A DNA stretch of 64,000 nucleotides from Erythrophleum ivorense (Eukaryota; Streptophyta; Magnoliopsida; Fabales; Fabaceae). The stretch is from positions 36,553,784 to 36,617,783 of the forward strand of contig JAIUCV010000005.1 in the NCBI GenBank assembly GCA_026724425.1, read 5' to 3'. Numbering within the stretch: the first letter of the stretch is position 1; every line of letters begins with the position of its first letter. Shown here one piece after another: positions 23,748 to 35,700 of the stretch. The notes beneath the pieces were generated by a model that saw nothing but the letters and a program-made list of their open reading frames with translations, made no database searches and was not told the DNA's origin. The position numbers were made by a program, and so were the translations under genes.

Positions 23748-26735
23748 TGGGCGGAAGGAAGACTTTTCAAAAAATTTTATTTTGCCTTTTGTTTTCTATT
23801 ATAAAATTTAGATTCCTAATTTAGTAAAATGCCTTTGGAATCACTCAAATTGGAGCTAAAATCTTCCCAAACAAATCCGTCAAAGTTTGGATACACTGAC
23901 ATTGGAAAACATCCACCGAAAGGGGTTTTAACTTTTTCGAAACTTCCTATGATTTTCAGGGTGTCTAAGAACCTTGGAGAACTCAAAAATTTTATTTAAA
24001 AAGCCCTCCTATGTGAATTCCAAAATTTGCTCAAAATTATGAAAATGCCATTACGTTTTGTAAGTTTTTTGTTAAATTTTGTTTCTTCATTCTAGCTCTA
24101 TTTTTCTTTCTGTCTGAGCCTGGAATTCTTATTTTTAGGATTCTAGAATATTACTCAAGTTTTTTGGGATCTTAACTAATTTATTTCAGGGGACTTGCTT
24201 TGAAAACGCACCTATTTCTGTCGTTTAACGAAAATTAAATATTACATCATATACTCTTGAAGTGCTATTGCCATATAGATCTCATCTCAAGCTTTCTATG
24301 GCCACTAAGCACCCAATTTGAAGTTGTGTAACTCAATATATGCAATTTTAAAATTTAGGTCTGCTACATGCCTCTAATTCTTACCAATGTTACTGTTCCA
24401 TTACATTTGGTAGAGCAAATGAACTTAATTTTGCATGAAATTTTTACAACATGTAGTTCACATCCTAATATTTCCATAAACACCAAGTTTGCATGATTTG
24501 GACTTGTATAACTTAAGTTATGAATTTTCAAAATATGTGCAGATTTTGTGTCTTGGCTGTCATTTCGGGTTTTTGATCTTTCTAAGGGGTTCCATGAGTA
24601 ACACATGATAAAATGGGTATGAACAAAGTTGTTTATGATGAAAATGAATGAAGGAAAAGAAATAAATGGATTTAGACTCTTGCAACTATATATGACTATA
24701 AATGTGCCAAATTTTGGTGTTAAATTACATGTAAATGAATGTGAACTTGGTTCTTTTTAACTTTATGATGTATATGAATGAGTTAAGGGAACTAGTCATG
24801 ACAGATTTAGTCAAAGTAAGTTATACCAAATTTGATCATCTCATCTTCCTCTTCATTTTAATCTGATTGGTTTTCTATTTGGTAGAATTCACTTGAACCA
24901 TAAGTCTAAAATGTTAGTATTTTGTTATTCCGTGCATGATTTTCAAAGTTTAAGGTTAGAAAAACTATTAGGTAAGTATTTTTTTTCCATTTTGATGTGT
25001 TAGTATGCTAGAAATTGGCTCTAATGGCTAATTTTCATGTTAGGTTCTACTATTATACGCAATTGTAAGGAAATTAGAGTGAACCACTCTAGTTCCTAGG
25101 TTAGAAGACTCAAATATGAATTTGGAACTCATTAGAGGTTTAGGCAAGTAGTCTCTAAGTAGTTTTTAATTATTGGAATTAATGGGTGTCTAATTCTTGC
25201 AATGACTTTTGACTAAGAACTAAATTTTGGTTAAGTTAGGGCACTTAAGGTGTTTGGCATTAGTTGAGGGATCTTGAGGATTTTGGCAAACTAATAAGGT
25301 AACCAAGGATTTTAATTTCATGTTTATGTTCATATTAATCTTATATTTTCTACAATGATATGTTTTTTCATGTTAAATGATTGGTTTGGCTACTTATTGT
25401 TGTTGGACCATGATCATATTCTTGGTAGAGCTACGATCATGCTTCCATTTGTACATTATGTTATGATCGTGCACTGAGTCATGATCATACTCATTGAAAT
25501 GCACCGAGTTATAAGTATGCTCAATAAGGGAGTTGGTGCCATGGTCGGGCTCCTTTCCCTTTGTTTTTAGCCATTAATATTATGTATGATTGCTAGTATG
25601 GGATAGTAGTTACCAGTAGTTAAACTTGTTCATTTGCTAAATTATATGTTATGCTTTTGTTCTTTATTTGAATGAAATGCATATATATTGATTACATGAT
25701 ACATATTAATAGAATTGCTCTTGATTATTGAGATTTTCATCTCACCCTTATTTATGAGCTAACAATTTTAGGTGAAGGTTCTTTAGCTAAAGAAAAGAGA
25801 AAGTTAGTGAATGACCACCCTTAGTTTTAGGCCTTGTGTGGGACGTCTACAGTTGGACACTTTTGATTTTTTATGTAGATGCTAATTTTTTTATTAACTT
25901 AACTTGTATAGCATCATGATAATCCATATTACTAAGTGTAGTACTTTGATTGTATAGCATCATGATGCATCCATATTGCTAAGTGTAGTATTTTGATACT
26001 TTTATAACTTGGGATGAATCCCCTAGGACTAAAACTTTAAGTTATGTTCAATTTGGTGAACTTAATTGTAATTTAAGAATTGTGATTTGAGATGCATGTA
26101 TAGAAGGTTGTTTTATCTTTTAATGAATATGGTTATTACATTAATCTTGTGGCTAGTCTTAGTTGTGTTATATAACATTTTACTATCATATGTTTTTCAT
26201 GTGTAATTATGGGATGTGCCATAGCCATATTTTGCATCTAAGGTTGTTGTAGAGTTTAAAGGATAGGATTATGTTTAATTGGTTCAATGAAATTTGCTCA
26301 AAGTGGTTTGAGGGCAATAAGTAGTGAAATGCATTTTTTGAGTTGTTAATTGAAGTGCTTTAAGTGCATTTGTTGCCAAATGTGAATTTATGCTTATATA
26401 ATTAAAAAAGGAATGGTGTAGGTAGCTCTTAGACTCTTGGAGCGGATAACTTCATTAAGGATGACTATAAGAAGGTATAAGCTTAAAAAGCTTTGCTTTT
26501 GGCTATAGAAAAGTCTTAAGATGGAATTTAGAAAGCTACAAATAGGTTGGTTTGTGTATCCTTAGGTTTGAGTGATAGTAAGTGATCAAGTCACAGCTAA
26601 AACCATTTAAGTCATGGCCAAAATTCATCCAAAGAGTTATAGAACTGAAGTGTGTCACAACACAATAGTTTTGGCTGTGGCACAAGCAAGAAAATAAGGG
26701 AGATGGGTTATAAAGAGCAATCTCATCACCACAAG

Positions 26736-29648
26736 TGTAACACCTTATCTTCTAGCTCATACCCATCATGCCTTACATACTCATATACACATGCTTGACA
26801 TACAAGGAGGTTATTTACTCTACCTTGATGTTTATTCTACATGGCATTATACATGGGTAGATATCCACTTTAATGTCACATGGACCGGGTGAGCTCTTTG
26901 TATGCATCCTCATGCTCGATTGTACTATTAGGACTTATTTCAATCCCAAACATATGCTTTAAACTCATGGAAAGCAAAAGGGGATATGAGACATGCATTT
27001 CGTTCTTGGCAGATTTTGCTTCATGTCTGGGCTGAGTTTGAAAATTCGGAACTAAATGCAGAAAAATTGTAAACATATGATCTCGATCATTCTAAAAATA
27101 TTAAGACGTCTGCTTTATGCTAAAAATATGTAGAAGTCTCAATATCTCACATATCATGCGTTTGACATCCGGAATCGTCCACTGGTCAGAGGGGGCCCTT
27201 TTACTGTCACAGTTTACTGATATGGACTTTGAAAATGTCTAACTAATTCCAAAAAAATCCAATACTTGCAAACGATATCTCTATGGAAAGATGTAGATGT
27301 TAGCTAGAGAGGGAAAATATTTCCAGATCAGTTCACCAAGCCAAATTCCTGGAAACCGATGAAACAATACTTCGGGTCTGACTGGGTGACTGATGCTGGG
27401 CAGAAACTTCAAATTTGCATATCTTCCTCTCTAGACCTCCAAATGAGGTGCTTCCAGTTCCTACAAGTCTCTGTGACCATCTAGTTTCTGTGTATAAAAT
27501 TTCGTAGTCATTGGACTACGTTTGAACCTCGGATGACACGGTTTCTAAACTGACCAAATGAACAGTGTTTTCTGAAATCCGAATTTCTGATGTCAACTTT
27601 GAAAAATCATAGAAAATGCTATAGACCTCCAAATGACTTGATCTTTAGCTTCCCAAAAAGCTCTAGCCAAGATCTACCCTTATGTTAAATTTTGAAGCAA
27701 GAGGAGGTCATTTGGCTAACTCTTGACATCAATGGCAAAAAGCCACTTTCTTGGCTAAACATGGGGCTCATGGGGTCCAATCTTGGTTTTTCTACCTCTA
27801 TGACTCTTTGAGCACATGAGAAAGCATCTATAGGAGCCATCAATCATGCCTCAAGTGTCTAACAACTTAGATTGGAGAAACTCACTATCCCATGCCCACT
27901 TATGCACTTATATAGCCTATGCTAACATTGAGCATTTCACCTCAAATTTGCCTCTTCATTCACAATAGACCTCATTCTCATACATTCATCATACATACAT
28001 TAACTTACAATCATTCATAAAGGCTACATCATATACATTATTAATTTACATCTTATGTCTCATATACAATACATTTACAAGAAGCTCTTGCCAAATCTCT
28101 ATGGGTCTCCCTAACTTCATGCTTGGTGGCTCCCATCTCTAATCTCACTTGGTCCACCTAGCATGTTTGGATGGTGGAGAGGGAGGGTGAGATTCAAAGA
28201 ATCTCAATAGCTCATCTTTCATTCAATCATACACATAAAGCATGCAAACAAGGCTCACCATGCATGTATGGCATGTTAGCATATAAAACCATTATGAAAA
28301 TATTTGTAACATGTGAATTGGCCATGCATAAAAGAAAGACATTCTCAACATGTGAGTAGACCATACATAACATTTAGAAGCTTGCCAAGTACATGGAGTA
28401 GCCTCACCCACTCACTTGTGGCTTTTGGACTTGCCTCACCCATTCTTAAGAGGTGCTTAGACTCAACCCTTACTCTTTGGGAGTCAACCTCACTTTTGGG
28501 AGACTCTTTACTTTTGTCTCAACCAACTTGAGGGTTTGGCTTATCCTCACCATGGCTAAAGGGTTATTGGCCTTTCCATTCCTCAAGCAAACCAAAACAA
28601 TCACATAAATCATCATTTCAATTCATAATGTATCATCATGCTAACACACTTCTCATGGCTCATATCATACATACATACAAGTAAGACAATGTAAACACAC
28701 AATTATGCATGAGAGAAGGTGAAGAGAGCTACCTTATTAGCTAGTCACAATTTCCTCTTTCACTTGTCTCCTCCCTTGTGGATTTCACTACCACTTCTAG
28801 ATGGGAGAACTTCTCTTGAGCCTAACCACATAAGAAGCATGGAATTAATTCCTTAACGTTTGATTCTTAAGCTAGGGATCTCTTCTTATCAACCCTACTG
28901 AGCTTTTCAAACTAGGTCTCTTTCTCTCACTAGAATCCATTAACTATACTCTCTCTTTTCTCATATTCTCAAGCTTTTAAGAAGGAAAGTAAAGAAAGAG
29001 AAGACTACATAACCTCTAACCTCCCTCAAGAGTGGTTTCCCACTCTCCCTCTTCTGAACCAAGCTCAAGACCTAACCATCTTAGCTACCAAAACCGTAGA
29101 AAGAGAGGGGAAGGGGAGAAGAGTAACATGCTAAGAGAAAAGCCATGGAAACCCTTACCTTTCTTGTCCTTTCCTTCCTCTCCTAAGCTTCTCTCTCTCT
29201 CCTCTGCCCTTTTCTCTCTCTTAAAGTGAGCTTGAGTCGGTTAGAAGAAGAAAGAAGGAGTTGGGATGGTTTAAAAAGTCAAATTCTTTATTTTTACGCT
29301 TTTTCGGACTAACCCTCGCTATAGCGAGCCATAACCCTTACTACGGTGAGCTCGAATAAGTCCCAGACCCCTGCCTTCGCTACAGCGTGCGCTACGGCGA
29401 GCAACTTCCTGGTTTTTGTATGGGGTACCCGAACTCGCTATAGCTAGAAGCATTCTCGCTATAGCTAGAAGGCAGTCTCACTATAGTTAGACCATTTCTC
29501 GCTATAGCGAACAGGTACATTCGCTATAGCTAGGTTGTAGCTAGAAGACTTAGAAAATTTTCAGCTTCCAAAAATTTTCAGCTTTTCTTTTCTTTCACTT
29601 TTCTTTTCTCTTTTCTTTTCTTCTTCTTTCTTTTTCTTGGTTGTTACA
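26736..29648 (-). mobile_element. Solo LTR related to gypsy element A, minus strand
   Basis: The 2913-bp LTR begins TGTAACACC and ends GGTTGTTACA, with a perfect 5-bp duplication acaag (26731-26735 and 29649-29653). It matches the LTRs of the complete element at 43289-53570 in order, including the gatgttagctagag block, the gagattcaaagaatctca block, the CGCTATAGCG array and the terminal pyrimidine tract. It is clearly more diverged from them than they are from each other. It lies inside LTR D. Confidence 0.9.
29315..29545 (-). repeat. CGCTATAGCG palindrome array in the A-type solo LTR
   Basis: About ten variants of cgctatagcgag, ctatagctag and ctacggcgag are spaced 20-40 bp apart. The sequence contains perfect 12-bp palindromes tcgctatagcga. 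In LTR sense it lies about 100-330 nt from the LTR start. The equivalent arrays in element A are at 45717-45955 and 53239-53478. Confidence 0.85.
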
Positions 29649-30266
29649 ACAAGACACCGAATTGGGTGTGTGAGTGGTTACCCAGGGCAATCTCGCTAGC
29701 TTTCTGGGTCGCGACAAGGATAGTGTGCATAAGTGAGGATGTTGTTCCAAGCATCTCACCATAATGTAGGCATATTGAGTCGTAGTGAGAATAAGCTTTT
29801 TTGTGTTTTAAGTTCCAAATTCAAACTTGGCCGCTGCGAGGAGTACCTATATCATGGTGTGAGTGTGTATTTATACTTTTAGAGGTTATAGAGGCCACTT
29901 TGGCTATAGTTAAACCCTTTCAAGTCGCGACCTAAGTCCTAAAACCCCTATTTTGGCTATTAAATACTAGTTATTGCCATGTAGATGATGAGTATTGACT
30001 TGTAAACCAACATGCGTGGGTCTTATTCTCTTTGGAACCATTTGTAAATGAGATGAAAGTCTTAAATGAGAAATTAAACTCCCTATAAACCCAAATCTTC
30101 TTGTTTATCTGGATGGTGACTATTGATAATCAAAAGGTTCAAACTTCTCAATATTTTCATCCATTACTAAACCATTAACTAAGTTAGACTATAAGTGTAA
30201 CTAATTAAGGACACAATTATCATTAATTAGATCAAAGTATGGTGAAGCTAGGCATATTCAGGGGAT

Positions 30267-31700
30267 CTAGAAGTTCCTTAGTTTTGTCACTTCCTCTTCT
30301 AGGTTCTTAACAATTCTTTCAACCAAGTCAAATTCACAATCATGAATCAGTGTAGATGTCACAATCATGTCCTTGATACATTGTAGCTCATTCATAATGT
30401 CATCCCTAACTTGATGAATCAATGTGATGACTTGAGGAAACACAATAATGGCCAATTCATCAATTAGCTTAGGAAAGGTATCAACAGGGACTTCTACAAC
30501 TAGTGTAGTAGATGTAAGAGCTTATCCTTCTTTCTCATTTCCTTGTTATTTTTTTTCCTAATTTTGTGGTGAAAGGTAGTGAAGTAGTTTCAAATTTTAA
30601 AGTAGGAAAGGCAAGGGCTTCTTCTACTTCTAACATTTCAAGCATACCAAAATCCTTCTTTGACTCAGATGAGTCTATCTTCTCCTTTTCAATTAGATCA
30701 ATCATCTCTGAGTCTTTTTCCTTTCATTTGGTGGAGAGCCAAGTATATTTCCTTAGAAGTGAGGTGTGTTTGGGCTTCTTTCCCTTAGTAGTTTTTTTTG
30801 TAACTAGAGGCAACAATTTTCTTCCTTTCTTTCACAAAAGTGGATTCAACTAAAGGTTCGTGCTTTCCTCCTTTTATCTAAAGTTGTCCCACTTTTTGAT
30901 ATTGCATTGATGTAAGTAGGTATGAGTTAAAATTAGCACATGTACCTTCCGTTTCTCCCTCATATGTAGATAAATCAACACTAAGGTGCTTTGAAATCAA
31001 GGTAGCAACCATGCTATAAGGGAGCTCACTAATTCATCATTCAATGTAGCTTTCACATGGCTCAAAATAATGAATGGTAGATTAATGCAAAAAACATAAA
31101 GAGCACACCAAATGTAAAATACCTCAAGGTGAGTAGGTGAGTTTGATTTAGCAACACAAGGTATGACTAGTTGATTCATGGTATGCAACAACATCCTAGT
31201 GCTTGCATCAATGGTGTGAACATTTATTGTAGGTGCTTGCTTTCCAATAATTTCTCCAATTACTTCAGCATTTGTAAATTCATCAAACTCAATTCCAGAA
31301 TGGGTAGAATATTGTTTAACACTAACATTAGGACATTTTATAATGTTAGCTAAGAAATCAAGATTTATCACAAATCATCTTCCTCTTATCATATAAAAAC
31401 CCCTTAAGGAGCCATAAATCAAAAGTCAAATTAGCATAAAATTCTTGAATCATCACAAGATATATTTCTTCTTTTATTTTAAAGAACTCTAACCAAGGCC
31501 ACTTTTCTAGTAAAACAAAGTATGAAAAGCCTTCAGACATGAAAAAGTCAAAATTTACCTCCTTAGTATTATAATACCCTTGATTCTAAAAGTCATTCTC
31601 ATATCTTGCCTTAGCCTCAAAATCCTTAAGGATATGAACTTTCTATAATTTGCTTCATTTTTCAATAGTGCCTATAAAACTTTTAGAGCTAATATTTTCA
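30267..31700 (-). pseudogene. Third ORF of the ancient copia element (plant 'putative transposon protein'-like)
   Basis: Downstream of RNase H, on the same strand as the copia gag-pol, two collinear pieces remain: 31358-31540 (with LEKWPWLEFFKI and LVMIQEFYANLTF) and 30997-31371 (with IIGKQAPTINVHTIDA and ILSHVKATLNDELVSSLIAWLLP). The EFYAN-type motif followed by a helical C-terminal half resembles the plant domain often called putative plant transposon protein (Transposase_32), frequently found next to retroelement genes. A 62-residue tail (30267-30455) with a coiled-coil-like end (VERIVKNLEEEVTKLRNF) closes the ORF. Stops and frameshifts break it. An extra ORF between pol and the 3' LTR is known from Sire/Maximus copia elements; whether this one is homologous to their env-like ORF is not settled. 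Confidence 0.55.
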
Positions 31701-32039
31701 TCAGTGTCTTTTGCTCTAATTTTCATATTTTTCACACATAGAAAGAGGCTAGGTTTGGAAGAGTAATATGGAAGGTAATGGATAAATGATTTTGAAAATC
31801 ACAAAGGTAAAGTGATAGAGAGAGAAAGGTGGTTATGCAAGGACATGATATAGCTTTTATGGTTCTTGCATGTTCCCAAGATTGTGCCATGATAGAGATA
31901 GAGGCATGGGAATTTCAAAACACAAAAAAGGCAACTTGTTGAAAATAATTCCAAAATAATGCACAAATTGGTAGTCAAAGGATATGATTTGACAAAATTA
32001 GGAATTATGAAGTAAATTAGGAAACAAAATTAATGCAAT

Positions 32040-32710
32040 AATACATATATTATCAAAAGTTTAATCATAATTGCATTATGCCATTTTCTCTTCTAATTTT
32101 AATAAATTTATCCTCATTTAATGGCTTAGTAAAAACATTAGTCAATTGATCTTCAGTGGAAACGACGTATAACATAATATCACCTTTAGTTATATAATCC
32201 TTTTGGGAAGTGATGCCTTATTTGAAAATGTTTGGTTCTTAGATGTTAACTTGGATCTTTAGTTAAGTTAATAACATTCGTGCTATCACATTTGATAGGT
32301 ACATGATTGAAGTATATCCTATAGTCTTGTAGTTGTTATCTCATCCACAATATTTAAGCATAGTAGCTTTCTACTAAGAGACATATTCAACTTCAATTGT
32401 GGATAACACATATGAGTTTTGCTTTTTGCTAAACCATGATACAAGATAGTGTCTTATAAATTGGTGTGCCACTTGTGCTTTTCCTATCAATTTTGCATCC
32501 TCCAAAATGAGCATTACAATATCCAAACAAATCATAAGAATCATTCTTAGGAAACCAAATTCCTAATTCTTAGGTTTTTAATAAATATTTAAATATATTT
32601 TTTAGAGCAAATAGATGTGATTCTTTAAGATCATACTAAAATTTAGCATATAAACATACACTGAACATGATGTTTGGTCTATTAGTAGTTAAGTAAAACA
32701 AGGATCTAAT
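32040..32710 (-). pseudogene. Copia reverse-transcriptase tail and RNase H, decayed
   Basis: The minus-strand translation gives RSLFYLTTNRPNIMFSV (end of the reverse transcriptase), then YCNAHFGGCKIDRKSTSGT (RNase H region), and later VPIKCDSTNVINLTKDP and RTKHFQIRHHF, the conserved order in copia RNase H. Several stops and frameshifts occur. The upstream part of the same domain continues at 39945, beyond the B insertion, with KKFRFMI directly preceding RSLFYL. Confidence 0.85.
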
Positions 32711-35700
32711 TGTAATACGTTAACCTCTTAACTATTATATCATGGTCTTATTATCCATCTCAATGCATTTCATATAGATTGGAGCACAAATGCAAGAAAC
32801 CACGCACCTCACATAAAAAGGGCAACAAAATTTAATAGTATTAATTATGTTACGTAAGATTTCATTTCTTTAATCTATGCCCCATGGACCATGTGAACTC
32901 ATTAATATCATTTTCTATTCATAACACGTCCATACAAGTCATAACTATCACCAAATATCTCAATAACCTCGAGTTCTAAGCTACATGTCACAAAATCAAT
33001 GGTTTACTCTCGGGTTCTGATTCTAGTTTTCTAATACAAATTTTAAAAATTCATAACTAATTATAAAAAAAATTGAAATCAAGCAAACTATACCATTCTA
33101 AAAATCTGTAGATGTCTACTTTTGACTACAAATAATTCCAAACCAATGCCATGGCCTTAAATCCATAGAAATTGATGGAACAATGACTCAAGTTAGGCTG
33201 TGTTACTAGTACTATTATATAACTTCAAAAAATTTATTTCTCCCTCCACAAAGCTTTAAATAAGGTGATCTTAGTGGCTATGGAAAGCTTATGATATCTA
33301 TTTTATGCTTGTAAAATTTCATGAGTATTGGATTTCATTTGGCCCACATGTGACAAAGAGAAGCAAATTGACCAAATGAATAGTAACTATACCATTTCTG
33401 CATAATTTGGCTAACTTTGAAAAATCATAATAAATTCTCTAGAGCTCCAAATTGAGTGCTCTTTAACTCTATAAAAATCTCTAAATGAGATCTATTTGTT
33501 GGCCAAATTTCATGAAAAAACTCACTCATTTGGTCAGACTTAGATTTAGCTCTCCATTTAGTCAAATTTGAAGTCTCAAATGGCATCTCAAGACACCAAA
33601 TGCTCTTATTGACTTTCCACAACCACTTGGACAAGTTTAAAAGCATAAATACAAAATATATAAAAGCATGCCAAATGATCTCAATCATCATAGAGTTCAA
33701 TCTTGCCTTGCCACTTGTAATCATACACATGTATACACTAGCACATGAGTGGCAAAATTTCACATAAACATACATTTAGTACTAAATTCCATTCATACAT
33801 GATATCCACATGCTTTTATACATGCTCCATAGTTTACAAGTCATCAACTACTCATACATACATACTTTGACATTAAATTACATTAAAAGCTATTATATTG
33901 TCAAAAAGTGGCAACTCATGCTTCTTGGACTCAATTCCTACTTTCTTGAATTTCACCTAGATATGGTTAAATGGAAAATGGGGAAGAGTGAGATTCAAAG
34001 AATCCCAGTAGCTCTTAACCCTTTCAAACATACATAATGGATACATATATAAATCAAAGAATGCATACATGACATTCAAGCTATTAATGAGTATACATAA
34101 AACATTTTTCTTATCACATAAACTCATACATAGTAAACATAAACTCTCAAAGGCATTAGTCTAACCTCACCTATAACATTTGATTTTTTGAAAACAAAAG
34201 AAAGCGCAAGAAATGTAACATATGATTTTTTCGTAAACAAACAAAATTCACTAGATACAAAAGAAAATCTCCCGAAATGATTTAGTTAAGGTCCCAAAAA
34301 ATTTGGGAAGCATTTTAGACTCTTAAAAATGAGAATCCCAGGCTCAAACAGAAAGAAAAATGGAGCTAGAATAAAGAAATGAATTTGAATGAAAGATTGA
34401 CAAAACGTAAAGGCATTTTCGTCATTTTGAGCAAATTTTAGAATTCTCATAGGAGGGCTTTTTAAATGAAATTTTTTAGTTTCCCAGGGTTCTCAGAGGC
34501 CCTAAAAACCATGGGAAGGCTCAGGATAGCTAAAGCCTCTCCGGTGGACGTTTTCCAATATCGGTGCACCCGAACTTTGACGGATTCATTCGGGAAAGTT
34601 TTATCTCTAATTTGAGTTATTCCAAAGGAATTTTACTAAATTGGGAACTAAATTTCATAATGGAAAAGATGTTTCCCAAAAAGAAGCTAAAACAAGATAG
34701 AAACGAAAATGCCAAGAATAAAGGGCAAAATGAACATTTTTGAAAAGTCTTTCTTCCTCCTTCATATGTATAAGTGGTGCCCTATCTCCTCCTTCATTTA
34801 GCCCATTATGTTTCTGCCCCAAACTAGAGAAAAACCATAGGGAGAGTAGCGCACAAGAGGAAGAAGAAGATGAGGGGAAATTCAAGTTAAAAGGTATGGA
34901 ATTTTGATAGTATTTCATGCTTTCTCCCTTCCAAACCTCTCCTTCTCCATTCCTCTTTCTTTCTTATGATTATATTGAAGTATATGAATTTTTTTTAAGG
35001 GAGAAATTAAGGAAAAAATCTAGATTTGAAGAGAGGAAGCCAAAGAAAGGAAGATTCAGGTGAGAAAACAAGGAAAAACAAGGTAAATCTTCCATCCCAT
35101 GGTAGACACTTCCTCCCCCTCCTTCTCCATATTTCACCCCATGTATGTAACTATAGGAGGGCTGGAATTTTGAGGAGAACCAAGGGTGATTTCTATGAAT
35201 TTAAGGAAGGAGAGTAAGAATATGCAAAGAAATCTAAATAAAAATCATGAATTTGCAAGATAGTAAAGTTAAGGTTTTGATTGTACCTTGAACTCTATCA
35301 TGAACCCTAGCCATATTTTATGATGTTTAAGTATTCATATGAGTTCCTAAGATACTAAGAGAGCTTCCTACATGATTCTCCCATCAAAGGAAGCAAGAAA
35401 ACTCCATCGGTGCCTTATAAAAGAATAGCTTTGGCCAAGGAGAGTCCATGCACCTAGGGAGTATTTTAATTCCTTCCAAGCTTAGTTTTGTATCATGTAT
35501 GATGGGAGAGTATGAGAGGAAGCCTTGAAAAAATTTTAAAAGCTATAGAAAGTAAGATGGCCTTATATGTTCTAAATTATGACTTAAAGAAGCAACACCA
35601 AGCTAGACTCCTTGAATGGATTATGTGATGACTCCAAGAGATTTAAATGGAGTCAAGAATCATAAATGAATAGATAGAATGGAACCAAGATGATGTTTTC

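Larger units (their letters stand above)
18110..24246 (-). mobile_element. Solo LTR, family B, minus strand, interrupted by one insertion
   Basis: The left end is TGTAACACCATAAT and the right end is ...TATTACA. The flanks are tcaaa (18105-18109) and tcata (24247-24251), a four-of-five match. Excluding the 19049-21559 insertion and its duplication it is about 3.6 kb and aligns with the reverse complement of 34172-37903. A TATA box on the minus strand lies at 23734-23747. Confidence 0.8.
12008..24803 (+). mobile_element. Solo LTR, family C, plus strand, interrupted by two insertions
   Basis: The LTR begins TGTCATGA and ends TCATGACA, a perfect 8-bp inverted end, flanked by a perfect 5-bp duplication gattt (12003-12007 and 24804-24808). 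Without its insertions (12909-15841 and 18110-24246, plus duplications) it is about 3.7 kb, the same as the largest B copy. The layout parallels family B: a gggttttcagaggttt-like block near the start, then the conserved tattgagattct block near 17222. Confidence 0.85.
11489..30260 (+). mobile_element. Solo LTR, family D, plus strand, interrupted by two insertions
   Basis: The LTR starts TGTAACACTTG and its pieces are 11489-12007, 24809-26735 and 29654 to about 30260, about 3.05 kb in total. The reverse complement of the intact D copy at 12909-15841 (2933 bp) matches in order, including caccgagttataa and ggagttggtgc. The right end is uncertain: the best CA end is 30260, giving flanks gaggg (11484-11488) and gggga (30261-30265), which agree at only three of five bases. 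It sits between the copia third ORF and the copia polypurine tract. Confidence 0.7.

Noticed and set aside
29315..29545. CRISPR-like spaced repeats (CGCTATAGCG array)
   Set aside because: The repeats are short, variable palindromes at irregular spacing inside a plant LTR; there are no constant repeats, unique spacers or cas genes.
30566..30853. 95-residue plus-strand ORF
   Set aside because: It is antisense to the decayed third ORF of the copia element and has low-complexity Ser/Phe composition.
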